Shown: positions 1 through 8,481, counted from the first letter of the stretch. The stretch is DNA of 64,000 nt from Thiohalocapsa marina (GCF_008632335.1 NZ_VWXX01000017.1:1-64000), one strand, 5' to 3'. Notes: a model not told the origin generated them from the sequence alone. Numbers and translations: made by a program.

Positions 1-4
1 AAAA

Positions 5-84
5 TGCAGCGATTCGGAAACCGCGTTTTCGAATCGCGTGCTGATTTTTGGCCAGGATGGCCAATAAATCAGCGTCTACATAGG
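5..84. repeat. Mosaic intergenic repeat, copy A (modules P+R)
   Basis: Two hairpins in a row. Module P has the arms GCGATTCG and CGAATCGC around a 13-nt loop. Module R has the arms CTGATTTTTGGCC and GGCCAATAAATCAG around a five-base loop, followed by GCGTCT. The same modules recur near 32.8, 37.5, 42.0 and 56.1 kb. The loop of R is shorter here than in the other copies, so this copy looks internally deleted. Confidence 0.85.
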
Positions 85-145
85 GAAAAGAATATGGGCG
101 AGCCGGCAGCGCACAAGGACACCAAACCGTCATCCGCCCCGGCTT

Positions 146-1786
146 GTGACCGCCCCGCGGACTCGGGTAGTCTGGCGTGTATCGCACAGCCGCCGCGGAC
201 CGACACCCCGTCCATTGGATAACGCACTCGCCAATGCCGACCACCTCGCCGCGGGGCTGTGGTCGCAGCTGCCGGCCTGGCCGGCCCACTGGCTGTCGGA
301 CCTGACGAGCTATCTCGCCTTCGACCCCGCCCTGCTGGCCACGCCGGACATGCTGGCCCGACTGTTGCTGCAATTCCTGCTGCTGCTGGGGTCTGCCTTC
401 TTCTCCGGTTCCGAGACGGCCCTGTTCTCGCTGTCGCGGCTGGACCTGCAGCAACTGCGCCGGCGCCAGCACCGGCACATCGACACCCTGCAGGCACTGC
501 TGGACCAGCCGCGACGCCTGATCATCTCGGTGCTGTGCGGCAACCAGCTGATCAACATCGCGGCGGTGGCCAACATGACCGGCATCCTGGTGATGCTCTA
601 CGGCGAGGAGCGGGCCGGCGTCATCAACGTGCTGGTCATGGTGCCGCTGCTGTTGCTGCTGGGCGAGGTCACGCCCAAGACCGTGGCCATCGCCAATCCG
701 GTACGCGTCAGCGCCGACCTGGTGGCCGCCCCTATGGCTCACTGGGCACGCCTGGTCACGCCATTGCGGGTGCTGCTCAGGCTGGTGTCAGACCGGGTCA
801 CCACCTGGATCGTCGGCCATGAGAAGGCGCCGGAAAACATCCTGCAGATCGACGAGTTCCGCACCCTGGTGGACGAGGTGGCCAACGAGGGCCATCTGCA
901 GGCCACCGAGCGCGCACTGATCTATCATCTGCTCGACGCTGGGGCCACCGAGATCGTCGAGATCATGACACCGCGCACACGCATGGCCTTCATCAGCGCC
1001 GACAGCGACCTGCCGCAGGCGCTGGAGCGCTTCCGCAGCCTGCGCCATTCGCGCGTGCCGGTCTACCGCGGCCATCGCGACAACCTGGTGGGCTTCCTGC
1101 ACCTGGAAGACGTGCTGCCGCTGGTGCTCGACCAGCACGATCTCACGGACAAACGCCTGGACGACCTGCTGCGACCGCTGGTGGTGGCGCCGCCGACCAA
1201 ACGCGTGGACGAAATGTTCGACTTCTTCCAGGGCAACCAGACCCGGGCAGCGCTGGTCATCGACGAGTTCGGCGGGGTTGCCGGCATCGTCACCATCCGC
1301 GACGTCCTGACCTTCATCTTCGGCCACCTGTCCGGCGAGGCCAAGGGCCAGGCGCACTACCACGAGCGTGACGAGAACGTGTATCAGGTGCCGGGCGACA
1401 TGAAACTGACCGATTTCAACGACCTGACCAATTTCGGCATCTGGGACCCGCGCATGACCACCATCGGTGGCGTCGCCTTCCGCCACCTGGATCGCCTGCC
1501 GCGGATCGGCGACCGCGTCACCGTGGAAGACTGCGTGCTCGAGGTGCTGGAACTCGACGGCCTGCGCATCGCCACCGTCCGCGCCTCCCGCGGTCCCACG
1601 GCCACCGAACCACCGACCCCGGAAACGTCTCCGGAAACGCCCCCGAAGACGTCGCCGGAATCATCCCCCGAGCCACCCGCAGACCAGGATCAGCCCCCCG
1701 AGTCGGAACCGGAACCGGAACCGCAGCCGGAGCCAGATACCGAATCCGACACCAACCCCGAGCGACATCCCGGCTCCGGCCCCTGA
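146..1786 (+). CDS. CNNM/CBS-domain membrane protein (CorB/CorC-HlyC family), first of a pair
   Basis: Predicted divalent-cation (Mg2+/Co2+) transport or efflux-associated inner-membrane protein. A CNNM transmembrane domain starts near residue 69 with the motif FFSGSETALFSLS and ends near 245. Two CBS domains follow (about 270-335 and 345-395, with VIDEFGGVAGIVT), then the C-terminal CorC/HlyC transporter-associated domain (about 410-485). Residues from about 487 to the end form a Pro/Glu-rich tail of PE and SP dipeptides with no homology expected. The start is uncertain: GTG 146 gives a long leader, TTG 215 is in frame, and ATG 350 begins exactly at the first membrane segment. It precedes a second CNNM gene, separated by a heptamer array. 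Family assignment is firm; the transported ion is not shown by the sequence. Confidence 0.88.
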   Translation: MTAPRTRVVWRVSHSRRGPTPRPLDNALANADHLAAGLWSQLPAWPAHWLSDLTSYLAFDPALLATPDMLARLLLQFLLLLGSAFFSGSETALFSLSRLDLQQLRRRQHRHIDTLQALLDQPRRLIISVLCGNQLINIAAVANMTGILVMLYGEERAGVINVLVMVPLLLLLGEVTPKTVAIANPVRVSADLVAAPMAHWARLVTPLRVLLRLVSDRVTTWIVGHEKAPENILQIDEFRTLVDEVANEGHLQATERALIYHLLDAGATEIVEIMTPRTRMAFISADSDLPQALERFRSLRHSRVPVYRGHRDNLVGFLHLEDVLPLVLDQHDLTDKRLDDLLRPLVVAPPTKRVDEMFDFFQGNQTRAALVIDEFGGVAGIVTIRDVLTFIFGHLSGEAKGQAHYHERDENVYQVPGDMKLTDFNDLTNFGIWDPRMTTIGGVAFRHLDRLPRIGDRVTVEDCVLEVLELDGLRIATVRASRGPTATEPPTPETSPETPPKTSPESSPEPPADQDQPPESEPEPEPQPEPDTESDTNPERHPGSGP

Positions 1787-1826
1787 TCACAGCCCCCGAA
1801 CACCGCCAGCCCCCAACGCCACCCGC

Positions 1827-1910
1827 CTTCAAACCTCAAACCTCAAACCTCAAACCTCAAACCTCAAACCTCAAACCTCAAACCTCAAACTTCAAACTTC
1901 AAACTTCAAA
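1827..1910. repeat. Heptanucleotide tandem array, 12 units of CYTCAAA
   Basis: Twelve perfect-length 7-bp units: one CTTCAAA, eight CCTCAAA, then three CTTCAAA. The array fills the gap between the two CNNM genes and ends two bases before the ATG of the downstream one, so it occupies the whole place where a Shine-Dalgarno sequence would be; none is visible. Copy-number change by slippage would alter the leader of the second gene. Confidence 0.95.
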
Positions 1911-1912
1911 GA

Positions 1913-3172
1913 ATGGACCCCACCCTGGCCATCCTGATCATGCTCCTGTTGCTGCTGCTGGAGGGCTTCTTCTCCGGCAGCGAGATCGCGCTGGTGCACG
2001 CAGACAAGTTGCGCCTGCGGGCCCGCGCCGGCAAGGGCGATCGCGGCGCCCAGGTGGCCCTGCGGCTGTTCGAGCGCCCGGAGGTGCTGCTGACCACGAC
2101 CCTGGTGGGCACCAACATCGCCGTGGTCACCCTGACCACCCTCGGTACCCTGTTGCTGATCGATCGCTTCGGCCCGCTGGGGGAGCTGTACGCCTTTCTG
2201 CTGCTGACGCCGATCCTGCTGGTATTCGGTGAGATCGTGCCAAAGAGCGTCTATCAGCAGAAGGCCGATGCCCTGGCCCCCGTTGTGGTCTACCCCCTGC
2301 GCGCATTCTCGCTGGTACTGTATCCGGTGGTCTGGCTGTTCTCGCTGGTGGCACGAGCGGCCGCCCGCATCGCCGGCGGGCCGCGCTCGGCGAGCAGCCT
2401 GTTCATCACCCGCCAGCAGGTCGCCACCCTGGTAGACATGGCGGACCGGGGCGCCGACGTGGACGTCTTCGACCGCAAGCGCATCGAGCGCGCGATCCGG
2501 TTCGGCAGCACCACCGTGGGCGAGGCCATGGTACCGTTGGCGGAGATCACCGCGCTGAACCACCTGCGCAGCACCCGCGACGCGGCGGAGCTGGTGCGCC
2601 AGTCGGGGTTCAACCGACTGCCGGTCTACGAAGGCAACATCGGCAATGTCATCGGCATCGTCACCCTGACGGTGTGGGACCTGATGGACGAGAGCGTCCG
2701 CGCGCAGCCGCTGGGCGAGCTGCTGCGCCCGGCGCTGTATTGCTCGCCGCTGCAGCCCATCGACGATCTGCTGCCGCTGCTGCGCGAGCGCGATGACCAC
2801 ATGGCCGTGGTGGTGGACGAGTTCGGCTCGGCCATCGGCATGATCACCATGGAAGACATCCTGGAGGAGGTGGTCGGCGAGATCGAGGTGGGCTACGACT
2901 TCGACGTCTACCGCCCCAAGCGCAAGCGCCATTTCCAGCGCATGGACGACGGGCTGTACGTGTTCGACTCCCGCGTGCCCATCTCGGAACTCAACGCGCT
3001 GCTCGGCATCGACCTGCCGGCGACCGAGTTCCACACCGCCGGCGGCTTCATCGAGACCCGGCTGCGGCGGATCCCGCGGGTCGGCGACGGCGTGTCCGAG
3101 GCCGGCTGGCGCTTCACCGTCATCGAGGCGGATGAGCGCGCCGTGATCAAGCTGCGCATCGAGCGCGGCTGA
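1913..3172 (+). CDS. CNNM/CBS-domain membrane protein, second of a pair
   Basis: Paralogue of the preceding gene, 419 aa without the Pro/Glu tail. The CNNM domain (about 1-190) opens with hydrophobic sequence and EGFFSGSEIALVHA, and contains FGEIVPKSVYQ, the conserved motif of the family. CBS domains lie at about 205-265 and 270-325 (VVDEFGSAIGMITMEDILEE), and the transporter-associated domain at about 335-415. Tandem CNNM genes of this kind are common in proteobacteria and the two proteins may work together. The ATG lies two bases after a heptamer array and has no recognisable ribosome-binding site, so translation may be weak or coupled. The downstream marC gene starts 11 bp after the stop. 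Confidence 0.9.
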   Translation: MDPTLAILIMLLLLLLEGFFSGSEIALVHADKLRLRARAGKGDRGAQVALRLFERPEVLLTTTLVGTNIAVVTLTTLGTLLLIDRFGPLGELYAFLLLTPILLVFGEIVPKSVYQQKADALAPVVVYPLRAFSLVLYPVVWLFSLVARAAARIAGGPRSASSLFITRQQVATLVDMADRGADVDVFDRKRIERAIRFGSTTVGEAMVPLAEITALNHLRSTRDAAELVRQSGFNRLPVYEGNIGNVIGIVTLTVWDLMDESVRAQPLGELLRPALYCSPLQPIDDLLPLLRERDDHMAVVVDEFGSAIGMITMEDILEEVVGEIEVGYDFDVYRPKRKRHFQRMDDGLYVFDSRVPISELNALLGIDLPATEFHTAGGFIETRLRRIPRVGDGVSEAGWRFTVIEADERAVIKLRIERG

Positions 3173-3183
3173 CCGCAACGACC

Positions 3184-3843
3184 ATGGAACTGCTGTCCGC
3201 CGCCATCCTGCTGGCGATCATCATGGACCCTGTGGGCAACATCCCGTTGTTCCATGCCCTGCTCGGGCGCTATCCACGCCGGCGGCGCCTGGTCATCATC
3301 GCCCGGGAACTGGTCGTGGCCTATCTGGTGCTGCTGACCTTCCTGGTGGGCGGCAAGGCTATCCTGCAATGGCTGGGGCTGGAGCAGCCGGCGCTCAGCG
3401 TGGCCGGCGGCGTGGTGCTGTTCATCATCGCGCTGCGCATGGTGTTCCCTGAGGAGGCGCACCCGACGGTCGCCACGCCACAGGCGCCAGCCACGACCGG
3501 TCAGGAGGTCGTTCCGAACAGGCACGCACTCAATCCGAACAATGAGGAACCGCTGATCGTGCCCCTGGCGGTTCCGATGCTCGCCGGACCATCCGCGGTA
3601 TCCGCCCTGCTGTTGCTGGTCAGCCGCGACCCGCAACTGCTGCCGACCTGGATCGGCGCCCTGACCCTGGCCTGGGGCTTCAGCGCGCTGATCCTGCTGG
3701 GCTCGGGACTGCTGATGGACATGCTCGGCGCCCGCACCCTGCGCGCCATCGTCCGCCTGAGCGGCATGCTGCTGATCATGATGGCCATACAGATGTTCCT
3801 CGACGGCATCACCGCCTACCTGGCTGCATTGCCTGCGCGCTGA
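3184..3843 (+). CDS. MarC/UPF0056 family integral membrane protein (YhgN-like)
   Basis: 219-aa protein with about six hydrophobic segments, the usual length and topology of the MarC family. It starts with the family signature MDPVGNIPLF (residues 14-23) and carries PLAVPMLAGPSAVS in the second half, another MarC hallmark. A hydrophilic loop of about 35 residues (roughly 80-115) separates the two halves. The family is widespread but its biochemical role is unsettled; the old link with multiple antibiotic resistance is not supported for E. coli MarC. It follows the CNNM pair in the same orientation with 11 bp spacing, so co-transcription is likely. Confidence 0.88.
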   Translation: MELLSAAILLAIIMDPVGNIPLFHALLGRYPRRRRLVIIARELVVAYLVLLTFLVGGKAILQWLGLEQPALSVAGGVVLFIIALRMVFPEEAHPTVATPQAPATTGQEVVPNRHALNPNNEEPLIVPLAVPMLAGPSAVSALLLLVSRDPQLLPTWIGALTLAWGFSALILLGSGLLMDMLGARTLRAIVRLSGMLLIMMAIQMFLDGITAYLAALPAR

Positions 3844-3875
3844 GCCGACGCCCCGTTTTCCGGGCTTCGACAGAT

Positions 3876-5039
3876 CTAGCCGCGCTGCAACAACACCCGC
3901 AGGTCGAGCACCGCGGCATTGGCACGGGCGATGTAGGAGGCCAACACCAGCGAGTGGTTGGCCAGCACGCCGAAGCCGTTGCCGTTGAGCACCACCGGGC
4001 TCCATTTGCGCATGCTGGCCTGCTCCAGGTCGCGGATGATCTGCTGCATGGACACCTCGGCGTTCTTGTCCTCAAGCACCTTGCGGAAGTCGACCGAGAG
4101 GGCCTTCATCATGTGCAGCAGGGCCCAGGTGTAGCCCCGCGCCTCGAAGAAGACATCATCCACCGCGTTCCAGGCGGTGCGCTCCAGCACCTGTGCCCCG
4201 GCCGCCGGTTCGAACCCGGCGCCGGTCAGTGCCCCGGTCAGTTCGGCATCGCCGACACTGGCCGTCAGCCGCTGGCCGTAGCTGCCGAGCCGTTTTTCCA
4301 CCACCGCCAGATAGGCGCCTAGGTTGTCTGCCCGGGCATGGAAGCGGGCGGTGGAGTCGCGCCCCGAGACCAGCGCCTGCAGGTAACTGCGCAGGGCCGC
4401 GGTGCCCTGGCGGTACTCGTCCTCCGCCGATGGCAGGAACCAGGCATTCGGGTCAAAGCTCAGTTCGGCATCGGCGTTCTTCAGCGCCTCATGCTCGATG
4501 GACTGGGTCTGGGAGCGGCTGAAGTCATTGCGCATGGCGCGCACCGAGTCCCGCAGTTCCGTCAGGGCGCCGTATTCCCACGCCGGCATGTTATCCATCA
4601 AGACGCCGGGGGGCAGCCGGTCGTTGTGCAGCCAGCCACCCGGCTTGCGCAGCAGCGTCTCCGCCACCTGCACCGCCGCGGCCACAGTGGTCGCCCCCTG
4701 CACCGTATCGGCACGCTCCGCGCCGAGCATGGACTCGGCATTGGCCACCACATCGAACTTCGCCGGCTGCAGCGACCACCAGCCCCCCAGCGCAAACAGC
4801 AACGCCACCGGCAACAGCAGCGCCGCCGCGATCAGGCTGTACCGACTGGTCAGACCCCGGCCCAGCCGGGGCAACCAGTCAGCGCCGGCGGACGACCGCC
4901 GCTCGGCAGGCCCACCCGCCGCCGGCGACGGCACCGGCAACGGCGCTGATCCCGGCGTTGATCCGGCCGGCGACGCCGACGGTGCCCTTGGCACCCCGCG
5001 CCTGGGAAGCGGATTGGGATTTCTCAGCGTATTGCTCAT
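3876..5039 (-). CDS. DUF2333 family membrane-anchored protein
   Basis: 387 aa from the chosen ATG; an upstream in-frame start at 5078 would add 13 residues. I chose 5039 because the coding start MSNTLRN sits a few bases after a GGGGCAG stretch. An N-terminal low-complexity Pro/Gly/Ala region (about 1-60) is followed by one membrane segment at about residues 68-88 and a large, presumably periplasmic, domain rich in charged helices. The domain shows DUF2333 character, including GGWLHNDRLPPGV and NAWFLPSAEDEYRQG. The family is known mainly from gammaproteobacteria and has no assigned function. It is convergent with marC (32-bp gap) and downstream of hpf on the same strand. Confidence 0.85.
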   Translation of the reverse strand: MSNTLRNPNPLPRRGVPRAPSASPAGSTPGSAPLPVPSPAAGGPAERRSSAGADWLPRLGRGLTSRYSLIAAALLLPVALLFALGGWWSLQPAKFDVVANAESMLGAERADTVQGATTVAAAVQVAETLLRKPGGWLHNDRLPPGVLMDNMPAWEYGALTELRDSVRAMRNDFSRSQTQSIEHEALKNADAELSFDPNAWFLPSAEDEYRQGTAALRSYLQALVSGRDSTARFHARADNLGAYLAVVEKRLGSYGQRLTASVGDAELTGALTGAGFEPAAGAQVLERTAWNAVDDVFFEARGYTWALLHMMKALSVDFRKVLEDKNAEVSMQQIIRDLEQASMRKWSPVVLNGNGFGVLANHSLVLASYIARANAAVLDLRVLLQRG

Positions 5040-5195
5040 TTCTGCCCCATCGATCGGTAGAGACTGCCCGGTCCACATCGCCGTGCGGCGAAAGACCGGA
5101 TTTACGAATGGAGATGGGGATTGGCCGAGGAAATATCAGCGATGCGACCGCAGCACGCCGAACCCGGCGGTTTCTGAGCAACCTGATCCCCGACA

Positions 5196-5217
5196 GCCCG
5201 CCCCTGTGAGGGCGGGC
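5196..5217 (-). terminator. GC-rich hairpin downstream of hpf
   Basis: Perfect 8-bp inverted repeat GCCCGCCC / GGGCGGGC with a 6-nt loop, starting about 18 bp after the hpf stop codon. No T-run follows on the minus strand, so it is not a classical intrinsic terminator; it may stabilise the 3' end or assist Rho-dependent stopping. The rest of the 196-bp gap to the DUF2333 start shows nothing else I can name. Confidence 0.45.
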
Positions 5218-5235
5218 GCTGGGGAAGAACGGCCG

Positions 5236-5802
5236 TCAGCCGACGATGTGATGCTTACCGACGCGATGCACGCTGGAGGCCTGGGGGCCTTCGGCACCGG
5301 CCTCCTCGGCAAAGCGGATCTCGGCGCCTGCTTCGAGCTGATCGAAGTCTGCGTCGACCAGGCTGTTGCGGTGGAAGTAGACCAGCCGGCCGTCCGGGGT
5401 CTCGATGCGGCCGTAGTCCATGGCGGGCACCAGTTCCACCACCCGACCGTGGCTCGGCGGACTGTGGGTCTTCACATTGCCGCGCAGTTTGCGCGCGTAG
5501 TTTTCCAGCTGGCGCCGAGCGGCGGCGAAGGCGTCGCGGATGGCCACATAGGCGTCTTCATGCGCCTGGTGATCCTTCGGGTCCCGGCTGACCACCAGTT
5601 CCTGCCCCGGCACGGTCAGATCGACGCGCACATGGTACAGATTGCCCTTGTGATGATGCTTGTGGTTGGCCTCGACCGTGACCCGGGCGCTCATGATGTC
5701 GGGGAAGAAGCGGTCGAGCTTCTCCAGCTTCTCCTGGATGTCGGCCTCGAGGGCGTCGGTGGCAGACATGCCGCGGAACGTGATTTCCGGTGCGATTTTC
5801 AT
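5236..5802 (-). CDS. hpf: Ribosome hibernation factor HPF/RaiA fused to a cold-shock-like domain
   Basis: 188 aa. Residues 1 to about 105 form an S30AE/HPF domain that binds the decoding centre of idle 30S subunits (ITFRGMSATDALEADIQEKL; basic KHHHKG patch). Residues about 115-180 resemble a cold-shock OB fold: GRVVELVPAMDYGRIETPDG, then VYFHRNSL and GPQASSVH, the RNA-binding-type motifs of CspA proteins. This differs from the typical long-HPF C-terminal dimerisation domain. ATG 5802 was chosen over 5841 because GGGAGG lies 11 bp upstream and the HPF fold starts there. It lies alone between the telA operon and DUF2333. Confidence 0.9.
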   Translation of the reverse strand: MKIAPEITFRGMSATDALEADIQEKLEKLDRFFPDIMSARVTVEANHKHHHKGNLYHVRVDLTVPGQELVVSRDPKDHQAHEDAYVAIRDAFAAARRQLENYARKLRGNVKTHSPPSHGRVVELVPAMDYGRIETPDGRLVYFHRNSLVDADFDQLEAGAEIRFAEEAGAEGPQASSVHRVGKHHIVG

Positions 5803-5883
5803 ACGTTTTCGAGCCTCCCACCTACAATCTAGACCCTCCACGGCCTTTCCGCCACTCGCCAGCTCCGTCAGTTGCCCGTCTGC

Positions 5884-5961
5884 ACCGCGAAGACACGGAG
5901 AACGCGGAGAAAAACCAGGTCTTTCAAGCGACTATCTGCGTGTTCTTGGCGTCGTCTGCGA
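5884..5961. repeat. Inverted-repeat element of the 'ccgcgaagacacgg' type
   Basis: The left arm ACCGCGAAGACACGGAG at 5884 is matched by an inverted right arm ending GCGTCGTCTGCG at 5960, with an inner spacer of about 25 bp. A related left arm (TTAACCGCAGAGGCACGG) appears at 62781. The element lies between hpf and telA. Confidence 0.65.
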
Positions 5962-6013
5962 TCAACTGATCGGAGCGGCTGGCGGCTGATCGCTGGCGCC
6001 TGGTGCCAGGCGG

Positions 6014-6055
6014 CTGGTGCCTGGTGCCTGGTGCCTGGTGCCTGGTGCCTGGTGC
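6014..6055. repeat. Heptanucleotide tandem array, six units of CTGGTGC
   Basis: Six perfect copies of CTGGTGC, flanked on the left by related GCTGGCGCC and CTGGTGCC sequence. It lies 8 bp beyond the telA stop codon, in the 3' untranslated region of the telA transcript. The unit differs from the CYTCAAA array at 1827 but has the same 7-bp period. Confidence 0.95.
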
Positions 6056-6063
6056 TTGGCGGC

Positions 6064-7200
6064 TCAGTCTGCTCCGGCTGCGGCCAGACTCTTGCGCAGT
6101 TCCGCCTCCATCTGCGACAGCTCCGCGGCGGCGGCGGCGCGGGCGCATCGGCCCTCTTCGGCGATACGCAGGCTCTCCTCGATGGTCTCGATCAGGGCCT
6201 GGTTGGCCTGCTTGACGGTCTCGATGTCGAACACGCCACGTTCGATCTGCTTGCGCGCCTCGAGATTGGCGGTCTTCAGGTTCTCGGCATTGGCCTGCAG
6301 CAGTTCGTTGGTGAGGTCGGTGGCGGCCTTGACCGTCTCGGCGGTGCGGCCGGAGCGATAGATGGTGATGGCCTGGGCCAGCTGCTGGCGCCACAGCGGC
6401 ACGGTGTTGACCAGGGTGGAGTTGATCTTGTTGATCAGGCCCTTGTCGTTCTCCTGCACCAGCCGGATGCTGGGCAGGGCCTGCATGGCCACCTGCCGCG
6501 TCAGGCGCAGGTCGTGCACGCGCCGCTCCAGGTCGTCGCGGGCGCCGCGCAGGTCGCGCAGGTTCTGCGCCTGCACCATGTCCTGCTCCTGCTCCACCCT
6601 GGCCGCCAGTGCCGGAATGGTCTCGTCGTCGAGTTCGGCCAGCCGGGCGTCGCCGGCGGCGATGTAGTGCTCCAGTTCGCGGAAATAGGCCAGATTGGCA
6701 TCATACAGACGGTCCAGCGCAGTCACGTCGGTGAGCAGCCGGGTCTTGTGCCGCTCAAGGTCGAGGGTGATGCGATCGATGTGATCGCGCACCAGCTCAT
6801 ACTGCTGCAGGAAACGCACAATGGGCTTGCCGCTGCCGAACAGGCGCGACAGCAGGCCACGCCGGGCATTGGGGTCCAGGCCCTCGACGTCGAAACCGCG
6901 CAGGGTGGTGACCATCAGGCTCAGGGAGTCGCCGGCGGAGCCGGAGTCCTTGCTGCGCACACCCTCGAGCATCTGGTCCGAGACCACGGTGAGCTGCTGC
7001 TGCGCCCGGGCGCCGAAGTGCATGATGGCGTTGCTGTCGGTCAGATCCAGCTCCGCCAGCAGGGCCTTGATCTCGGTCTGCTCCGCCGGCGGTGCCTCGG
7101 CCAGGGCAACGACCGGGGTGCCGACCGGAGCGAGGCTGTCGCCCGCGGACGCCTCCGGGCTCCGGCGCTGTGACTCGGTGTCTGCGGCTTGGGTGGTCAT
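6064..7200 (-). CDS. telA: TelA/KlaA-type toxic-anion resistance protein
   Basis: 378 aa, the usual length of the TelA (tellurite resistance, toxic anion resistance) family. It is soluble and almost entirely helical, with heptad-like charged stretches. The N-terminal 60 residues are variable; the conserved core follows (LTDSNAIMHFGARAQQQL, GSGKPIVRFLQQYELVRDHI, and later ALPSIRLVQENDKGLINKI). Despite the name, most chromosomal TelA proteins have no proven role in tellurite resistance and are linked to envelope stress. Its start codon overlaps the stop of the XpaC gene by 4 bp, indicating translational coupling. That TelA-XpaC pairing recurs in many bacteria. Confidence 0.9.
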   Translation of the reverse strand: MTTQAADTESQRRSPEASAGDSLAPVGTPVVALAEAPPAEQTEIKALLAELDLTDSNAIMHFGARAQQQLTVVSDQMLEGVRSKDSGSAGDSLSLMVTTLRGFDVEGLDPNARRGLLSRLFGSGKPIVRFLQQYELVRDHIDRITLDLERHKTRLLTDVTALDRLYDANLAYFRELEHYIAAGDARLAELDDETIPALAARVEQEQDMVQAQNLRDLRGARDDLERRVHDLRLTRQVAMQALPSIRLVQENDKGLINKINSTLVNTVPLWRQQLAQAITIYRSGRTAETVKAATDLTNELLQANAENLKTANLEARKQIERGVFDIETVKQANQALIETIEESLRIAEEGRCARAAAAAELSQMEAELRKSLAAAGAD

Positions 7201-8219
7201 CGGATGCCCTCTTGCTCCAGTTGCTTCTTCAGGACCTCGATCTGCACATCCAGGTCCAGTACATCGGCCTCGCGCAAGCGCGCGCGCTGGCGGATGAGCT
7301 GATCCTCGATGCTGATCAGCACGGTGCGGAAATTCTGCTCCAGCTCGTCGGAGCCGGCGTGATGATGCGAGCGCACATAGCCGTCGGACACCTGCTCGGC
7401 CCCCTCCAGAAAGACGGTGAGGAAGCGTCGTGCCCGGCGCAGGTCCGACGGCCGCTCGGCGATCTGCTCCAGCATGCCGCGGCCCTCGTGGGCGATGCGG
7501 CTCAAACGCAGCCGCAGCTCCGGATTGCTCAGCGCGCCGGCGGCACGCTCCAGGTTGATGAGCCGCTTCTCGGCCTCGGCCAGGGCCTCCGCCACCTGGC
7601 GCGACAGCATGTCATCGCCGCCCAGGCGCGCCCCTGCCACCACCGGCTCCAGCCCATAGGCCAGGTGATACCCCAACACCGCCAGCGCGCCGAAGGCAAT
7701 GCCGATGCCGAGACCGTGCCCGACGCCGAACAGGGCGACGGTCAGGGTGCCAAGGCCCAGGGCCACCGCGGCCAGATTGCGCAGGGGCAAGCGCCAGCGG
7801 CGCGAGAAGCGTCGCTCACGGCCGGACGCGGCATCGGCAAAACCGAGCCGGGTGAGCACGGCGGCCATCGCCACCAGCGCCCAGCCCAGGGCATCGCCCA
7901 GAAAGCCCTGCAGGTGCCCGCTGCCGAGGGCGAACACCGCCGCCGGAACCAACGGCGCCGACAGCACCCACAACAGCACCGGCCGGTAGCCCTTGCGCTG
8001 GTGCGCCGTCTGCCAGGGTGGCGGAACCAGCTGCCCGATCTGACCTTGGGGCCCGTTCGGGGCCGGATTGGCAGGCGCGTGCGGGTGCGCGTTTGGGGAA
8101 GCGTCCGGGGAGGTGTCCGGGGGCAGATCCAGCTTCAGGTCCATGCCGCGCACGCGCGCGAGCAGGGCCTGCAGGTTGGGCCGCCGGACGCCGGATGTAC
8201 CGGGACGCTGGTCGTTCAT
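7197..8219 (-). CDS. XpaC family membrane protein (5-bromo-4-chloroindolyl phosphate hydrolysis family)
   Basis: 340 aa. The N-terminal 80 residues are soluble and include a Pro/Asp/Ala-rich stretch (DTSPDASPNAHPHAP). At least four hydrophobic segments follow between about residues 90 and 200 (for example PVLLWVLSAPLVPAAVFAL and IAFGALAVLGYHLAYG). The C-terminal 130 residues are a helical cytoplasmic XpaC domain. The family name comes from a Bacillus phenotype and does not prove hydrolase activity. It overlaps by 4 bp with both its upstream small gene and telA, so the three form a coupled operon. Confidence 0.82.
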   Translation of the reverse strand: MNDQRPGTSGVRRPNLQALLARVRGMDLKLDLPPDTSPDASPNAHPHAPANPAPNGPQGQIGQLVPPPWQTAHQRKGYRPVLLWVLSAPLVPAAVFALGSGHLQGFLGDALGWALVAMAAVLTRLGFADAASGRERRFSRRWRLPLRNLAAVALGLGTLTVALFGVGHGLGIGIAFGALAVLGYHLAYGLEPVVAGARLGGDDMLSRQVAEALAEAEKRLINLERAAGALSNPELRLRLSRIAHEGRGMLEQIAERPSDLRRARRFLTVFLEGAEQVSDGYVRSHHHAGSDELEQNFRTVLISIEDQLIRQRARLREADVLDLDVQIEVLKKQLEQEGIR

Positions 8220-8365
8220 CGGAAGAACAGCGACTGGCAGGAGACCAGCCCCAGGCTGAAGGTCAGGAACAGCCCGCCCAGAAAGCGTCCGCCCAGGGTG
8301 CCCCGCGGACGTGTCTCGGGTGGTGGCGGGTCAACGGCAGCACTGGTGAAGGAAGATTCTTGCAT
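8216..8365 (-). CDS. Small single-span membrane protein upstream of XpaC
   Basis: About 49 aa (63 if the GTG at 8407 is used). The N-terminal half is polar and proline-rich; the C-terminal half is one hydrophobic segment (GGLFLTFSLGLVSCQSLFF). Its TGA overlaps the XpaC ATG as ATGA, the same coupling seen between XpaC and telA, which is the main reason to treat it as real. No family recognised. Neither start has a good Shine-Dalgarno sequence. Confidence 0.5.
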   Translation of the reverse strand: MQESSFTSAAVDPPPPETRPRGTLGGRFLGGLFLTFSLGLVSCQSLFFR

Positions 8366-8481
8366 GGATGACGTTCGGCTCGGTATGGCGCCTGAGATTC
8401 GGGGCACCTGGATGAGTTGCCAGATCCTTCGAGGGCATCATATTAGTACAAATGACAGACGCAGGCCCGGAACAGGCCCCG

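Noticed and set aside
4-222. Short plus-strand gene at the left edge
   Set aside because: It is mostly the palindromic repeat and overlaps the leader of the CNNM gene; no ribosome-binding site or homology.
1827-1910. CRISPR-like array
   Set aside because: Units are 7 bp with no unique spacers and no cas genes nearby; it is a simple tandem repeat.
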